DNA of 64,000 bases, taken from UBA6055 sp965203755 (GTDB lineage: Bacteria; Chloroflexota; Anaerolineae; Aggregatilineales; Phototrophicaceae). The notes beneath the pieces are model-generated. The model did not search any database, was not told the DNA's origin, and worked only from the letters and a program-made list of their open reading frames with translations. This document shows, piece after piece, positions 7,770 to 17,471 of this stretch (positions are counted from its first letter, which is position 1; every line of letters starts with the position of its first letter). The stretch lies in contig OZ241910.1 in NCBI GenBank assembly GCA_965203755.1, positions 3,038,001-3,102,000 on the forward strand. Direction: 5' to 3'. A program made the position numbers and the translations under genes.

Positions 7770-10636
7770 AGCGGCAGATTTTGCGGATTCAGGCCATTTT
7801 CATGGTTGCCGTCCAGCGTTTGCTGGCGCAGCGCCTGCTTTCGCTGGCGACCATGATTGGGCTGACCGTCGCGGTGGCGCTTGTTTTGACTATACCGGTG
7901 TATGCCGAGTCGGTGGCTTTTCGCATTCTGACCGAGCGCCTCAGCGAAGGCCCTGACCGGATTAACCGCCCGCCTTTTTCCTTTATGTTCAGTTATATCG
8001 GCTCCTGGAACGAGCCGGTGAATTGGGAAGACATCACCGAATTGGACCGCTTTCTGCGCCAGCGGGGCGGCGCCGAGCTTGGCTTGAACACGACTATGTT
8101 TGTGCGCCATCTGGAAACGCAGAACTTCCGCCTGTATCCCGCCGGCGAAGCCAATTACCGCGATGAAAGCCGTTCAATGGATTATGTCAGCTTTGGCGCG
8201 ACCGAAGACATTGCCGAGCAGATCGAATTGGTGGAAGGTCATTATCCGACGCCGGCGGATCCAGCCGCCGACAGCGTCGTCGAGGTGATGATTCACGAAA
8301 ATTTCGCCTCTGAATTCGGGATTCAAAGCGGCGAAATGTATATCGGCTATAATTGGCGGCTGGAGCCGGACGATGCGATGCAAATCACCGACATCCGCGT
8401 TGCCGGCATCTGGCGCCCCCGTGACGAATACGCCCCTTATTGGTTCTATCGCCCGAATGTCTTTGAAGATATTCTGCTGGTCAATGAAGCGACATACCGC
8501 AATCGCCTTAGCCCGCATACCCATGCCGAAATCAACCTCGCCGTCTGGTATCTGGTCACCGATGGCAGCGGCGTCAATACCAGCCGCGTGGATGAATTGA
8601 TCGCCCGCCATAATGAGACCGAAAAAACCGCCGATCAATATCTGCCCGGCGCCTATATTCAAGCCTCCCCGGTCGAAGAGCTGCGCCCTTATCAGCGCAT
8701 TGTAACCGTCTTGACGCTGACTTTGACGGTCTTCAGCATTCCGATTGTGGCTTTGCTGTTTGTCTTCCTGATTATGCTGGTGGGTTTGGTCGTGGACGGA
8801 CAGCGAAATGAGACGGCCGTGATGCGGAGCCGCGGCGCCTCGCCCTTTCAGGTGGTCGGCCTGACGATGGTGGAGGGCATCATCATGGGCGCGGCCGCCT
8901 TGGTCATCGGCGCGGTTCTGGCGGCCGCCTTTACGCAGCTGATTGGGACGACGCGCAGTTTCATGGATTTCCGCTGGGGCGACAGCTTTATCGTTTCCTT
9001 CCCGCCGACCATTGGCGCGACGGCCGCCTTGGCTTTGCTGTTCACTGTCCTTATCCGCGTGGCGCCGACGATTGGCGCCGCCCGCCATACCATCATCAGT
9101 TACAAAATGGATAAATCGCGCCTGCTGGTCCGCCCCTGGTGGCAGCGCTTGGGCTTTGATATGCTGCTGCTGGCGGTCATCGGCTATTTTTATTATCAGA
9201 TTGTCCAGCAGGGCGGGCTGATTAATATCGAAGGCGGCGCATCCAACATTGACGAGGCTTATAATCAGCCCTTTGTCTTTTTACTGCCGCCGCTGACGAT
9301 TTTCGCCATGACACTGTTTATCCTGCGGCTTCTGCCGCCTATCCTGCGGGTCATGGCTTGGCTGATTCAATGGACGAACAGCGTCGGTCTGCTGATTGTC
9401 ACGCGCCAGTTGGAACGTTCGCCCGGCGCCTATTACCTGCCCCTGATTCTGCTGGTAACAACCATCAGTCTCGGCATTTACACCGCCTCATTCGCCCGAA
9501 CCATTGACCGCTATCTGTACGAACAGCAGTTTTATCGGATAGCGGCGGATGTGTCGGTGCGGGTCTTCAGCCAAAGCGGCGGCGGCTTCCCCGGCGCTGG
9601 CGGCCCCGGCGGTGGCAGCGATGCGCCGCCGGCGTATATGCACATTTCCGAGTTCACCTCCATGCCCTATATCACGAATGCCACCCGCCTTGGCGAATAC
9701 AGCGCCACCGCGCGGCTGACTTCCGGCAGCGTCGATGGCGTGTTTATCGGCGTCGATAGAGCCGAATTGGGGCCGGTGATCTTCTGGCGGCCTGATTTTG
9801 CGCCGATTCGATTGGGCTATCTGACCAATGCGCTGGCGGCGCAGGCCGATGCGGCGCTGGTGTCGCGGGAGTTCATCGAAAACCGCGGGCTGGAAATCGG
9901 TGACCTGCTGGAATTGGACGTCCGCAGCGCCGGCGACGTCTTCAAAATCAACCTGCAAATCGCCGGCGTGCTGGATTATTTCCCGCGCTGGTATCCAGAA
10001 GATGACGGCGCGCTCTTTGTCGGCAATCTCGATTATCTGTTTGAGCAGGCGCAGCTGGAACTGGCGCACCGCGTCGTTGCGCGGATTACACCTGAATTCA
10101 ACCCGCGCCAGTTCACGCGGACGCTGGTGTCGCGCGGGGCGGCCGGCGTCTTGGTTGACGAGCCGATTTCACGGATTGAACGCGAACAGGCGCGCCCAGA
10201 ACGGCAGGGCTTGTTTGGCCTGCTGTCGATAGGCTTTATCGCGTCATCGCTGGCGACGATGATCGGCTTCCTGCTGTATACCCTCTTTTCGTATCAACGG
10301 CGTTATGTCGAGCTTGGGATCCTGCGGGCGATTGGATTGTCACAGCCGTCGATGATGGTCTCGGTGGCTTGGGAACTCGGCTTGCTGATCTTGACCGGCT
10401 TGATGCTGGGGGTTGGCATTGGGCTGCTGGTCAGCGCGCTTTACATCCCCTTTATGCAGTTTGCGAGCAGCCTGGAAGGGGTTGTCCCGCCCTATGTGGT
10501 CACCATGGCCTGGACAGAAATCGCCCAGATTGTCGCCTTGTTTGTCGCTGCCTTCTTGGTCATCATGGTCATTTTGCTGGTCATCCTGCGTCGGATGCGG
10601 ATCTTCCAGGCGGTCAAGTTAGGAGAATCGCTTTGA
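7766..10636 (+). CDS. Large FtsX/MacB-like ABC permease
   Basis: An ABC permease of the FtsX/MacB superfamily, 956 aa, with two FtsX units in one chain. TM1 is at about 15-40, followed by an extracytoplasmic domain of about 270 residues, a helix group at about 311-433, further helices around 470-590, a second extracytoplasmic domain that begins with a glycine-rich stretch (PGAGGPGGGSD), and three C-terminal helices from about 812 on. Such proteins do not carry solutes through the membrane; they use ATPase-driven movement to act on lipids, lipoproteins or peptides outside it. The start overlaps the adaptor stop (ATGA) and its stop overlaps the ATPase start (TGATG), so all are made together. 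The target is not evident. Confidence 0.87.
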   Translation: MKRQILRIQAIFMVAVQRLLAQRLLSLATMIGLTVAVALVLTIPVYAESVAFRILTERLSEGPDRINRPPFSFMFSYIGSWNEPVNWEDITELDRFLRQRGGAELGLNTTMFVRHLETQNFRLYPAGEANYRDESRSMDYVSFGATEDIAEQIELVEGHYPTPADPAADSVVEVMIHENFASEFGIQSGEMYIGYNWRLEPDDAMQITDIRVAGIWRPRDEYAPYWFYRPNVFEDILLVNEATYRNRLSPHTHAEINLAVWYLVTDGSGVNTSRVDELIARHNETEKTADQYLPGAYIQASPVEELRPYQRIVTVLTLTLTVFSIPIVALLFVFLIMLVGLVVDGQRNETAVMRSRGASPFQVVGLTMVEGIIMGAAALVIGAVLAAAFTQLIGTTRSFMDFRWGDSFIVSFPPTIGATAALALLFTVLIRVAPTIGAARHTIISYKMDKSRLLVRPWWQRLGFDMLLLAVIGYFYYQIVQQGGLINIEGGASNIDEAYNQPFVFLLPPLTIFAMTLFILRLLPPILRVMAWLIQWTNSVGLLIVTRQLERSPGAYYLPLILLVTTISLGIYTASFARTIDRYLYEQQFYRIAADVSVRVFSQSGGGFPGAGGPGGGSDAPPAYMHISEFTSMPYITNATRLGEYSATARLTSGSVDGVFIGVDRAELGPVIFWRPDFAPIRLGYLTNALAAQADAALVSREFIENRGLEIGDLLELDVRSAGDVFKINLQIAGVLDYFPRWYPEDDGALFVGNLDYLFEQAQLELAHRVVARITPEFNPRQFTRTLVSRGAAGVLVDEPISRIEREQARPERQGLFGLLSIGFIASSLATMIGFLLYTLFSYQRRYVELGILRAIGLSQPSMMVSVAWELGLLILTGLMLGVGIGLLVSALYIPFMQFASSLEGVVPPYVVTMAWTEIAQIVALFVAAFLVIMVILLVILRRMRIFQAVKLGESL

Positions 10637-11667
10637 TGAGCGGATTTATCATCTGCGACAGTCTGGTCAAGATTTTCAAGGTGTCCGACATTGAGGTGCT
10701 GGCGCTGCAAGGGCTTGACCTGACCGTCAAGCAAGGCGAACTCGTTGGCATAGTCGGGGCGAGCGGCAGCGGCAAAACCACCCTGATGAATGTGCTGGGC
10801 GGGCTGGTGCGCCCGTCGGCCGGTCAGGTGATCGTCAATGGGCGAAATCTGCTTCAAATGCGCCCGCGCCAGCTGACAGCCTATCGACAAGAGGAAGTTG
10901 GTTTTGTCTGGCAGCAGGGGAGCCGCAACCTGATTCCCTATCTCTCGGCGCTGGATAACATCAAGCTGCCGATGACGCTGGCGGGCCGCATGGACCGGCG
11001 GGCGCGGGCGCGGATGCTGATGGATACGGTCGGCCTGGCAGCGCGCTTTGACCACAAGCCGCCGCAGCTTTCCGGCGGCGAACAGCAGCGGGTGGCGATT
11101 GCCGTTGCCCTGGCGAACGAACCCCAACTGCTGCTGGCCGACGAACCCACCGGCGAACTCGATTCCGTCACCTCCGACCAGGTTTATGATTTGTTCCAGC
11201 GCTTGAATCGGGAATTGGGCCTGACCATCTGCATCGTCAGCCATGACCCGCTGATCGCGCGCCATGTTGGGCGGGTTGTCGCCATCCGCGATGGAAAGCT
11301 CGCCAGCGAAACCGTACGGCGGCGTCAAAACGGCGCCGCCAATGCCGAAACGATGTCGCAGATGGATCAGTTTGAGGAATTGATTGTGCTGGATTCAGCC
11401 GGCCGTTTGCAGATTCCCAAATCTTATCGCGAAGAGCTGGCAATCAAGAATCGGGTTGAAATGGAAGTGACGGACGAGGGCTTGCTGATTCGGCCGGCGC
11501 AGAACCTTGAAGAAACCTCATCCACGCTGGAAGTTCAGATTGAAAGTGACATTCGGCTGGAGCGGAAGGCGCGCGGCGATCAGGGCAGTCCCCGCCGCCG
11601 GCTCCTTTCCCGATTCAGACGGCGGTTTCGTCCGCCGGCGGAGCGTGAAAGCGGGAATAAACAATGA
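10636..11667 (+). CDS. ABC ATPase with a C-terminal AbrB-type DNA-binding domain
   Basis: A 343-residue protein. Residues 1-225 are a MacB/LolD-type ATPase: Walker A GASGSGKTT, signature LSGGEQQRVAIA, Walker B LLLADEPTGELDS and the switch histidine in IVSHDP. After a linker, residues about 250-290 read VLDSAGRLQIPKSYREELAI then RVEMEVTDEGLLIRP, the swapped-hairpin pattern of SpoVT/AbrB/MazE DNA-binding proteins. A basic tail follows (RRRLLSRFRRRFRPPAER). LolD/MacB ATPases usually end soon after the ATPase core, so the extension is real and unusual. The ATG overlapping the permease stop is the start; the open frame further upstream lies inside the permease gene. It overlaps the second ATPase gene by four bases. 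Confidence 0.88.
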   Translation: MSGFIICDSLVKIFKVSDIEVLALQGLDLTVKQGELVGIVGASGSGKTTLMNVLGGLVRPSAGQVIVNGRNLLQMRPRQLTAYRQEEVGFVWQQGSRNLIPYLSALDNIKLPMTLAGRMDRRARARMLMDTVGLAARFDHKPPQLSGGEQQRVAIAVALANEPQLLLADEPTGELDSVTSDQVYDLFQRLNRELGLTICIVSHDPLIARHVGRVVAIRDGKLASETVRRRQNGAANAETMSQMDQFEELIVLDSAGRLQIPKSYREELAIKNRVEMEVTDEGLLIRPAQNLEETSSTLEVQIESDIRLERKARGDQGSPRRRLLSRFRRRFRPPAERESGNKQ

Positions 11668-12350
11668 GCCATGAAATGGCGATTTCGGCGCAGGACGTCG
11701 AGCGCGTCTATCGGTCAGATTCGGGCGATGTCCAGGCTTTGAAGCGCGTCTCTTTTCAGATGCGGCCGGGACAGTTTGTCGCCCTGCGCGGGCGGTCGGG
11801 CAGCGGCAAGACCACCCTGCTGAATTGTTTGGGCGGGCTGGACAACCCGACCGGCGGCGCCATCCGCATCCACGGCGTGGATATATCGTCGATGGACGAA
11901 GCGCAGCGAACTCGCTGGCGGCGCGAACAAATTGGCTTTGTCTTTCAGCAGATGGGTTTGCTGTCCAGCTTCTCGGCTTATGAGAACCTGGATGTGATGG
12001 CGCGGCTGGGGGGAGTGCCGCGCCGCCAGCGCCGCCGCCGCATCCTTGACAGCTTGGAGCGGGTAGGCTTGCTGGATTATTTTGAGCATCGGCCGTATGA
12101 GATGTCGGGCGGCCAGCAGCAGCGGATTGCGATTGCCCGCGCCCTGGTCACGGCGCCGCGCTTGATTCTCGCCGACGAGCCGACCAGCGAACTCGACAGC
12201 GAAACGACCCGCGGTGTATTGACGATATTACAAGAGTTTGCGCGCCAGAAAGGGGTATCTATTTTGCTGTCCAGCCATGACCCGATTGCCGATGAGTATG
12301 TTGACCGCATCATCTATCTGCGCGATGGTCAAATCGCCGCCGCCAGCTAG
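11664..12350 (+). CDS. ABC ATPase, MacB/LolD type
   Basis: A 228-residue ATPase of the usual LolD size: Walker A GRSGSGKTT, Q-loop FVFQQMG, signature MSGGQQQRIAIARAL, Walker B LILADEPTSELDS and switch histidine LSSHDP. Unlike its neighbour it has no C-terminal extension. Two different ATPases next to one double-sized permease suggest a heterodimeric nucleotide-binding pair, one carrying the DNA-binding tail and one plain. It is the last gene of the operon; an MFS gene on the opposite strand converges 30 bases later. Confidence 0.9.
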   Translation: MSHEMAISAQDVERVYRSDSGDVQALKRVSFQMRPGQFVALRGRSGSGKTTLLNCLGGLDNPTGGAIRIHGVDISSMDEAQRTRWRREQIGFVFQQMGLLSSFSAYENLDVMARLGGVPRRQRRRRILDSLERVGLLDYFEHRPYEMSGGQQQRIAIARALVTAPRLILADEPTSELDSETTRGVLTILQEFARQKGVSILLSSHDPIADEYVDRIIYLRDGQIAAAS

Positions 12351-12380
12351 GCGCTTAGGGTGTCCTTGAAAATGCCGCCG

Positions 12381-13601
12381 TCAGTTGCGCCGCGGCAATA
12401 ACCAGATGATGACCAAGGACAATGCGCTAAAACCAGTCAAGCCGATGAGCATGGGGGCGTAAGAATGGAAAAGGTCAAAAATCACACCGGCGGCGAAAGG
12501 CGCGCTGGTGCGGGCTATGGTTAGAACAAGCGCCATCGCGCTGCTGATGCGCCCGTAAAAGCCGCTGCCATAAGCGTCGGCGACCATCAGAGGCCGGGTG
12601 AGGGTATGCGTTCCAACTGCCATGCCGAACAGGATAATAAACAGGGCAATCCAAAGCGGCGCGCTGCCAAACAGCAAAATCGTCATGGACAAGGTGAGCA
12701 GAATGAATACGCCTATCACCATCGTCCTGACCGAAAATCGAGTTTCAATCGGCGCGAAGATCATTCGGCCGATGACCTGCATGATGCCGATGGAGCCGCT
12801 GGCCAAAGCGGCGGCGCTGGGGTGGATGCCGATGCTGATGAGCAGAGGGATGAAGTGAACCCGCGCCGCCGAGATGCACACGGTGGACAGGGCGAAGGCT
12901 AAGGTCATCATCCAGAAAAAGCGCGAGCGCAGCGCCGCCGGCAGGCTGATGGACACAGCCTGTTTTTTTGCCGGCGCGCTGGATTCGCCATCGGGCAGCA
13001 GTCCTAAATCCGAGGGCCGGCGGCGCAAAATCAATAGATGCAGCGGAATGGTGATGATGCCCAGCAGGATGCCGAGCATGAAAACCGCCTGACGCCAGCC
13101 AAAGGCAGCCAAGAGCGCATCGGACAGGGGGATAAAAATCGTGCTGGCAAAGCCGGCGGTGAAGGTCACAATCGCCATCGCCGTACCGCGCCTGTGAATG
13201 AACCAAGTCGCAATCACTGTGAAGGCCGGTTCATAGAGGACAGCGGCGCCGCAGCATCCCATGAGCGTCATAATCAGCGCAAACTCCGGCCGGCTGTTCA
13301 CCTGCGACCACATCAAAACCAGCAGCGTGGCGCCAATGGATCCGAGCGTCATCAGCAGGCGCGAGCCGCGCTTGTCCAGCCACCAGCCGACCGGGAATGC
13401 CATCAGGCCGGTCATCAGCAGAAATAAGGAAAATGCGCCCGAAAGCTCGCCGCGCGACCATCCCAGATCGGTTTCCATCGGCGCGATGAAGACCGTAAAG
13501 GCGTAATAGATGACACCAAAGGAGACGGTTTCGGTAATGGCGAATGCAATCGCAATATACCAGCCATAATAAAACGGTTTGCGCTTGGGGATGCGAATCA
13601 T
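12381..13601 (-). CDS. MFS transporter, monocarboxylate/OFA-like
   Basis: A 406-residue permease with 12 predicted membrane helices of the major facilitator superfamily. It starts FYYGWYIAIAFAITE, contains the loop DKRGSRLLM after helix 2 in place of the classic A-motif, and has a long cytoplasmic loop RRRPSDLGLLPDGE between the two six-helix halves. This pattern resembles the oxalate/formate and monocarboxylate branch, but the substrate cannot be read from sequence. AAGGACAGG lies before the ATG. It stands alone, convergent with the ABC operon and downstream of the broken methyltransferase gene. Confidence 0.85.
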   Translation of the reverse strand: MIRIPKRKPFYYGWYIAIAFAITETVSFGVIYYAFTVFIAPMETDLGWSRGELSGAFSLFLLMTGLMAFPVGWWLDKRGSRLLMTLGSIGATLLVLMWSQVNSRPEFALIMTLMGCCGAAVLYEPAFTVIATWFIHRRGTAMAIVTFTAGFASTIFIPLSDALLAAFGWRQAVFMLGILLGIITIPLHLLILRRRPSDLGLLPDGESSAPAKKQAVSISLPAALRSRFFWMMTLAFALSTVCISAARVHFIPLLISIGIHPSAAALASGSIGIMQVIGRMIFAPIETRFSVRTMVIGVFILLTLSMTILLFGSAPLWIALFIILFGMAVGTHTLTRPLMVADAYGSGFYGRISSAMALVLTIARTSAPFAAGVIFDLFHSYAPMLIGLTGFSALSLVIIWLLPRRN

Positions 13602-13692
13602 AACAGCCTGTCCTTGCGAAGCTCATCAAAAGTCTACTCGAATGCGCGGCGGCTGTCGATGAGACAAGGTGATATTTCAATATGGGGACAGT

Positions 13693-15290
13693 TCACAGGT
13701 TGAGCAGGGCGCCTTGCCGCTTGCGGCCATAGGTCGGCAGGTCCAGCGGCGCATTGGCCAGCAGATTCTCGATGCTGTAGCCCTGAATGACGGGATAGCT
13801 GCCGAATAAATCGTCGAAGGTATCGCGGCTGCGCTGATTTTCCACTGTTCGCATATACCGCTCAAAGCAGACCAGCACGCCGGCCGTCACACCGAGTCGG
13901 TCGACCGTTTCGCGCAGAGCCCGCACCGCGTCCGGGCTGACGCGGCCGCCCTTGACCTGCACAATGGCATATTCGGCCTTGGCGACTTTCTTAGGGACCA
14001 GGCGATAAAACTTGAGCAGGCCATCAACGCCGCCGTCGGCGCCGCGCGTGCCGGGGTCGTGGAACATCCCCTCGGCGCCGATGAAGCCGCAGACCCATTT
14101 TTCGAACTCGAACTTGTCGCGTTCGGCCAGCGCGCGGGCATCGTCAATCGTTTCGGGGATGCCGCGGATAACGATGTCCGCCTTGGTCAGCTGCGGGAAA
14201 TTATCGTCCAGCCGTTCGCGTATCAGGCCAGCGGCGAAGGGCGAAATATCGATGCCGATCCAGCGCCGCCCCAGCGATTCGGCGGCGTGAACCGTCGTGC
14301 CGCAGCCGCAGAAGGGATCGAGTACCATGTCGCCGGGATTGGATGAGGCTTTGATGATTCGTTCTAAGAGGGCGAGTGGCTTTTGCGTCGGATAGCCGAG
14401 ACGTTCTTTGCCTCTAGCGCTTGGTATATCAACCCAAACATCTTGAATTGGCACGCCTTTAGCATCATCCAGATATTTTTTGTATTGGAATGGACTTCCT
14501 TCCTTTGCCTGATAAAGCAGACCTTGCTCATACATGCTTTCCATACGTTCAGGCTTAAACCGCCAAGCTCGCACAACGCCCTTAAACTCATAGGGCTTGT
14601 TTCCCCCGCTTCATTTGTGCAAGGCAATAATCTGTAACGCCCTCTTTCGTCGCGCTTGTTATACAGCTTTCTAAGATACTCTTCATCGTATGGCAGGTAT
14701 TGAATGCGATAGCGGCTTTTGGGAGAAACGCCATACCATAAGATTACATCGTGAATCCTACCCATGTGCTTAGTTGCCAGATTATGTGTATCTTGACGAC
14801 GCTGCCACACAATTTCATTCCTAAAATTCTTCTTCCCAAACACACTATCCATCAAAAGTTTCAAATAATGTCCCGCGGTCGGGTCGCAGTGCAGATAAAT
14901 GCTGCCCGTCTTTTTCAACAGGCGGCGCATGGCCAGCAGACGAAGTGACATATTGATGAGATAGGCGGCCAGGCTGGGTTTTTTGCCGCGCCGGCCACTC
15001 CGCGCCCCCTCGACTTCCTGGGCGAACTTGACGATGGCCGCCAATGAGCGGGTGCGCGGGTCAGCTTCCATTTTCGCCAGCCGCCCATTGTCATCGGCCG
15101 TCCATTCCCACGTATCCTTGAAAGCCTCGACGGGTTTCAGGCTTTTGTCGCGGCCTTTGAAGGGCAGATTGTAATTGCTGTTGGAATTGAAAGGCGGGTC
15201 CAGATAAATCAGGTCGATAGATTCGCTTGGCAGTTCTTCCTCGCCCTTGAGGACGTCCAGGCAGTCGGCGGCATACAAAATTCGGTTCAT
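13693..15290 (-). pseudogene. Frameshifted DNA methyltransferase with nuclease-like C-terminus
   Basis: A beta-class DNA N-methyltransferase (adenine or cytosine-N4) broken by one frameshift. The first part (15290 to about 14607) has the catalytic motif LDPPFNSNSNY near residue 32 and a GSIYLHCDPTAGHYLK region. The second part, in another frame, has YPTQKPLALLERI and the AdoMet motif DPFCGCGTT. Adding one base to the five-C run at 14603-14607 (GGGGG on the coding strand) joins them as AGGNKPYEFKG and gives about 532 aa. The C-terminal 150 residues hold GADGGVDG, then VQVKGG, the spacing of an Mrr/PD-(D/E)xK nuclease core, so this may be a fused restriction-modification enzyme. The break may be real or a sequencing error. 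The ATG at 15290 is preferred over the TTG at 15308. Confidence 0.8.
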
Positions 15291-15457
15291 AGCCAAGCAT
15301 CCCCGCAAAGCAAACGAATCAACATTCTATCTCATACGCTAGCATAGGATTGGGATTCCTGCAAGCTGTTTTAGCGTGTCTGCCCAACTTTCCCTTCGTC
15401 AATTTCGCAAAAGCGGTTATACTGGTATTACTGATGCAGTCAGCGAGGAGGCTTGCA

Positions 15458-16465
15458 ATGGAACACCGCGGTTTTGGCGGCAGCGACTTGTCCTGTTCGG
15501 CGCTTGGCTTCGGCGCTTGGGCGATGGGGACGACTCAATATGGCGAAATTGATATTGAGGCCGCCGTGCGGGCGGTGCAGATGGCTGTCGATCATGGCAT
15601 CACCCTCTTTGATACCGCCGAAGCCTATGGGCCTTTTACCTCGGAAGAACTGCTGGCGCGCGGTTTGGGCAGTCGGCGCCAGGACGTCGCCCTTGTTACC
15701 AAAGTCGGCCTTGTTTATCACGACAGCCCGACCATTCGCGGGGATGCGGCCATCATCGGCCGAGATGCCTCGTCCGCCAACATCACTGAACATACCGAAG
15801 CCTGCCTGCGGCGGCTCGACACCGACTACATCGACTTGATGCTGATTCATTGGCCTGACCACAAGACGCCGCATGAAGAGACGGTCGCCGGGCTGGAAGC
15901 CTTGAAAGCCGCCGGCAAAATTCGGTATTACGGCGTCTCAAATTACACCGTTCCGATGATGGCTGAATGCCAGAAACACGGGCATCTGACAGCCAATCAG
16001 GTCGGCTACCATCTCTTTGACCGGCGCATGGAAGCGGCGGTATTGCCTTATTGCCTGGAGCAGGGGATTGGCTTTATGGCTTATGGCAGTCTGGGCTTCG
16101 GTCTGCTTAGCGGGGCTTTGAAGCCCGAAACCCGCTTTGTCGATTGGGATTGGCGCAGTTCGGGCGATGCCTTTGGTTTGCCCTTGTTCAGGCGCGAAAA
16201 TTTCCTCAAGGCTTTGCGCGTGGTTGAACGGCTCAAAGCCTTGGCGGCTGATTATAACAAATCGGTCGCGCAGCTGGCGATTGCCTGGCTGCTTGGCCAG
16301 CCGGCGGTGACGGTGGCGCTGGTGGGTATCCGTAACGAACGCGAACTCCAAGAAAACATCGCCGCCGCCGACTGGCGCTTGACGGATGCCGACTGCGCCG
16401 AGATTGACCGCATCTTTACTGAAGAAGACGCGCCAACCTATAGAGATGCCGAGCAGGCCACCTGA
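15458..16465 (+). CDS. Aldo/keto reductase
   Basis: An NAD(P)H-dependent oxidoreductase of the aldo/keto reductase superfamily, 335 aa, in the range of YajO/Tas-type members. Visible landmarks are LGFGAWAMG, the catalytic Asp-Tyr pair in FDTAEAYGPFTSEEL, the lysine in LVTKVG, the histidine in LMLIHWPD, YYGVSNY, and the C-terminal cofactor segment VALVGIRNERELQEN. The ATG at 15458 has GAGGAGG seven bases upstream and begins the fold; the frame is open further upstream but without family similarity. The gene is divergent from the methyltransferase and followed 63 bases later by a phosphoesterase. The substrate is unknown. Confidence 0.92.
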   Translation: MEHRGFGGSDLSCSALGFGAWAMGTTQYGEIDIEAAVRAVQMAVDHGITLFDTAEAYGPFTSEELLARGLGSRRQDVALVTKVGLVYHDSPTIRGDAAIIGRDASSANITEHTEACLRRLDTDYIDLMLIHWPDHKTPHEETVAGLEALKAAGKIRYYGVSNYTVPMMAECQKHGHLTANQVGYHLFDRRMEAAVLPYCLEQGIGFMAYGSLGFGLLSGALKPETRFVDWDWRSSGDAFGLPLFRRENFLKALRVVERLKALAADYNKSVAQLAIAWLLGQPAVTVALVGIRNERELQENIAAADWRLTDADCAEIDRIFTEEDAPTYRDAEQAT

Positions 16466-16528
16466 ATTCATCGCCGTTTTGGTCTGCTGCGGTGTAATGA
16501 CATGGCGGGATAGCGGGGGAATCCTTTT

Positions 16529-17326
16529 GTGTTAACATGCCTGCATATCAGTGATACGCATATCAGCGCCGACCCGGATTATCATTTGCATGAGATGCAC
16601 CAGGCGGCGCATCATCCCAACCGCGGCGTCGAATTCCTGTTGCAGGCCATACGGCGGCTTCCCTTTGATATCGACTTCATCCTGCATACCGGCGATGTCT
16701 GCGCCGACCCGCAAGAAGCGGATTATCATCTTGCCCGCAAGCTGCTGCTAAAGTTGGATCATCCGGTGTATCTTTTGCCGGGAAATCACGATTCAGCCGA
16801 CTTGATGGGCAGCATTTTGCAAGATGGCCAGCGTTTGCGCGTCTTGCGCGATGATCATACAGTTGTGAAGGGGCATCATCTGCTGACTCTGGACAGCAAT
16901 CAGTCTGATGACCGCCACGCGCCTTCATTACGCGAAGAGCAGATCGAATGGTTTGGCGATGCCTTGAGGAAAACCCGCGGCCAGCCGGTGATGGTCGCCG
17001 TGCATCATCCCCTGCTGCCCAGCGGCATCGATTGGGTTGACCATAAAATGCGCGTGCAGAACGGCGAGCGAATCCAAGCTATCCTGACTGAATACGCCGA
17101 CAGCCTTGGCGGCGTTTTTCATGGCCATCTTCATCAGCCCATGACCAGCTATGCCGAAGGCGTTCTTTACAGCGGCGCCGCCTCGGCCTGGTACAGCCTG
17201 CAAGCCTATCCAGGACTTGAACGGGAAAAAGCCGACCTGGTGATGAGGGGTGGATTCAGCCTGGCGGTCATCTATGAAAAGCGAACGTTTATTCGGCGCC
17301 ATGCTTTGCCACCCTTGACCTCCTGA
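16529..17326 (+). CDS. Calcineurin-like metallophosphoesterase (CpdA-like)
   Basis: A 265-residue dinuclear-metal phosphoesterase related to cyclic-nucleotide phosphodiesterase CpdA and Icc. The five family blocks are in order: HISDTHI, HTGDVC, LPGNHDS, AVHHPLLP and FHGHLHQP. There is no signal peptide, so it is cytoplasmic. The start is GTG with AGCGGGGGA upstream; no in-frame ATG lies nearby and the DTH block starts nine residues later, so GTG must be right or nearly so. Class members cleave cAMP or other phosphodiesters; the substrate here is not established. Confidence 0.88.
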   Translation: MLTCLHISDTHISADPDYHLHEMHQAAHHPNRGVEFLLQAIRRLPFDIDFILHTGDVCADPQEADYHLARKLLLKLDHPVYLLPGNHDSADLMGSILQDGQRLRVLRDDHTVVKGHHLLTLDSNQSDDRHAPSLREEQIEWFGDALRKTRGQPVMVAVHHPLLPSGIDWVDHKMRVQNGERIQAILTEYADSLGGVFHGHLHQPMTSYAEGVLYSGAASAWYSLQAYPGLEREKADLVMRGGFSLAVIYEKRTFIRRHALPPLTS

Positions 17327-17377
17327 ACCCTGAATCTGCCGTTTTGCCCTCAAATGCGCTAGTGCACATTGTGAATC

Positions 17378-17410
17378 CAAGTTATAATTTTGAGTAAAGC
17401 AAGTTATAAT
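17378..17410 (+). promoter_or_regulatory. Two 11-bp direct repeats with -10-like sequences before the Mo-hydroxylase operon
   Basis: CAAGTTATAAT occurs at 17378-17388 and again at 17400-17410, 22 bases apart start to start, about two helical turns. Each copy contains TATAAT. Either may be the -10 element, and the pair could be a regulator site. The first gene starts 61 bases later behind AAGGAGG. Confidence 0.45.
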
Positions 17411-17471
17411 GCGGGTTAAATCGCAAAATAACATCGCTTAATCAATATCTGCAATCAACAAGGAGGATTTA

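Noticed and set aside
14603..14607. Phase variation of the methyltransferase through its C5/G5 run
   Set aside because: Five bases is too short for frequent slippage; decay or a base-call error is more likely.
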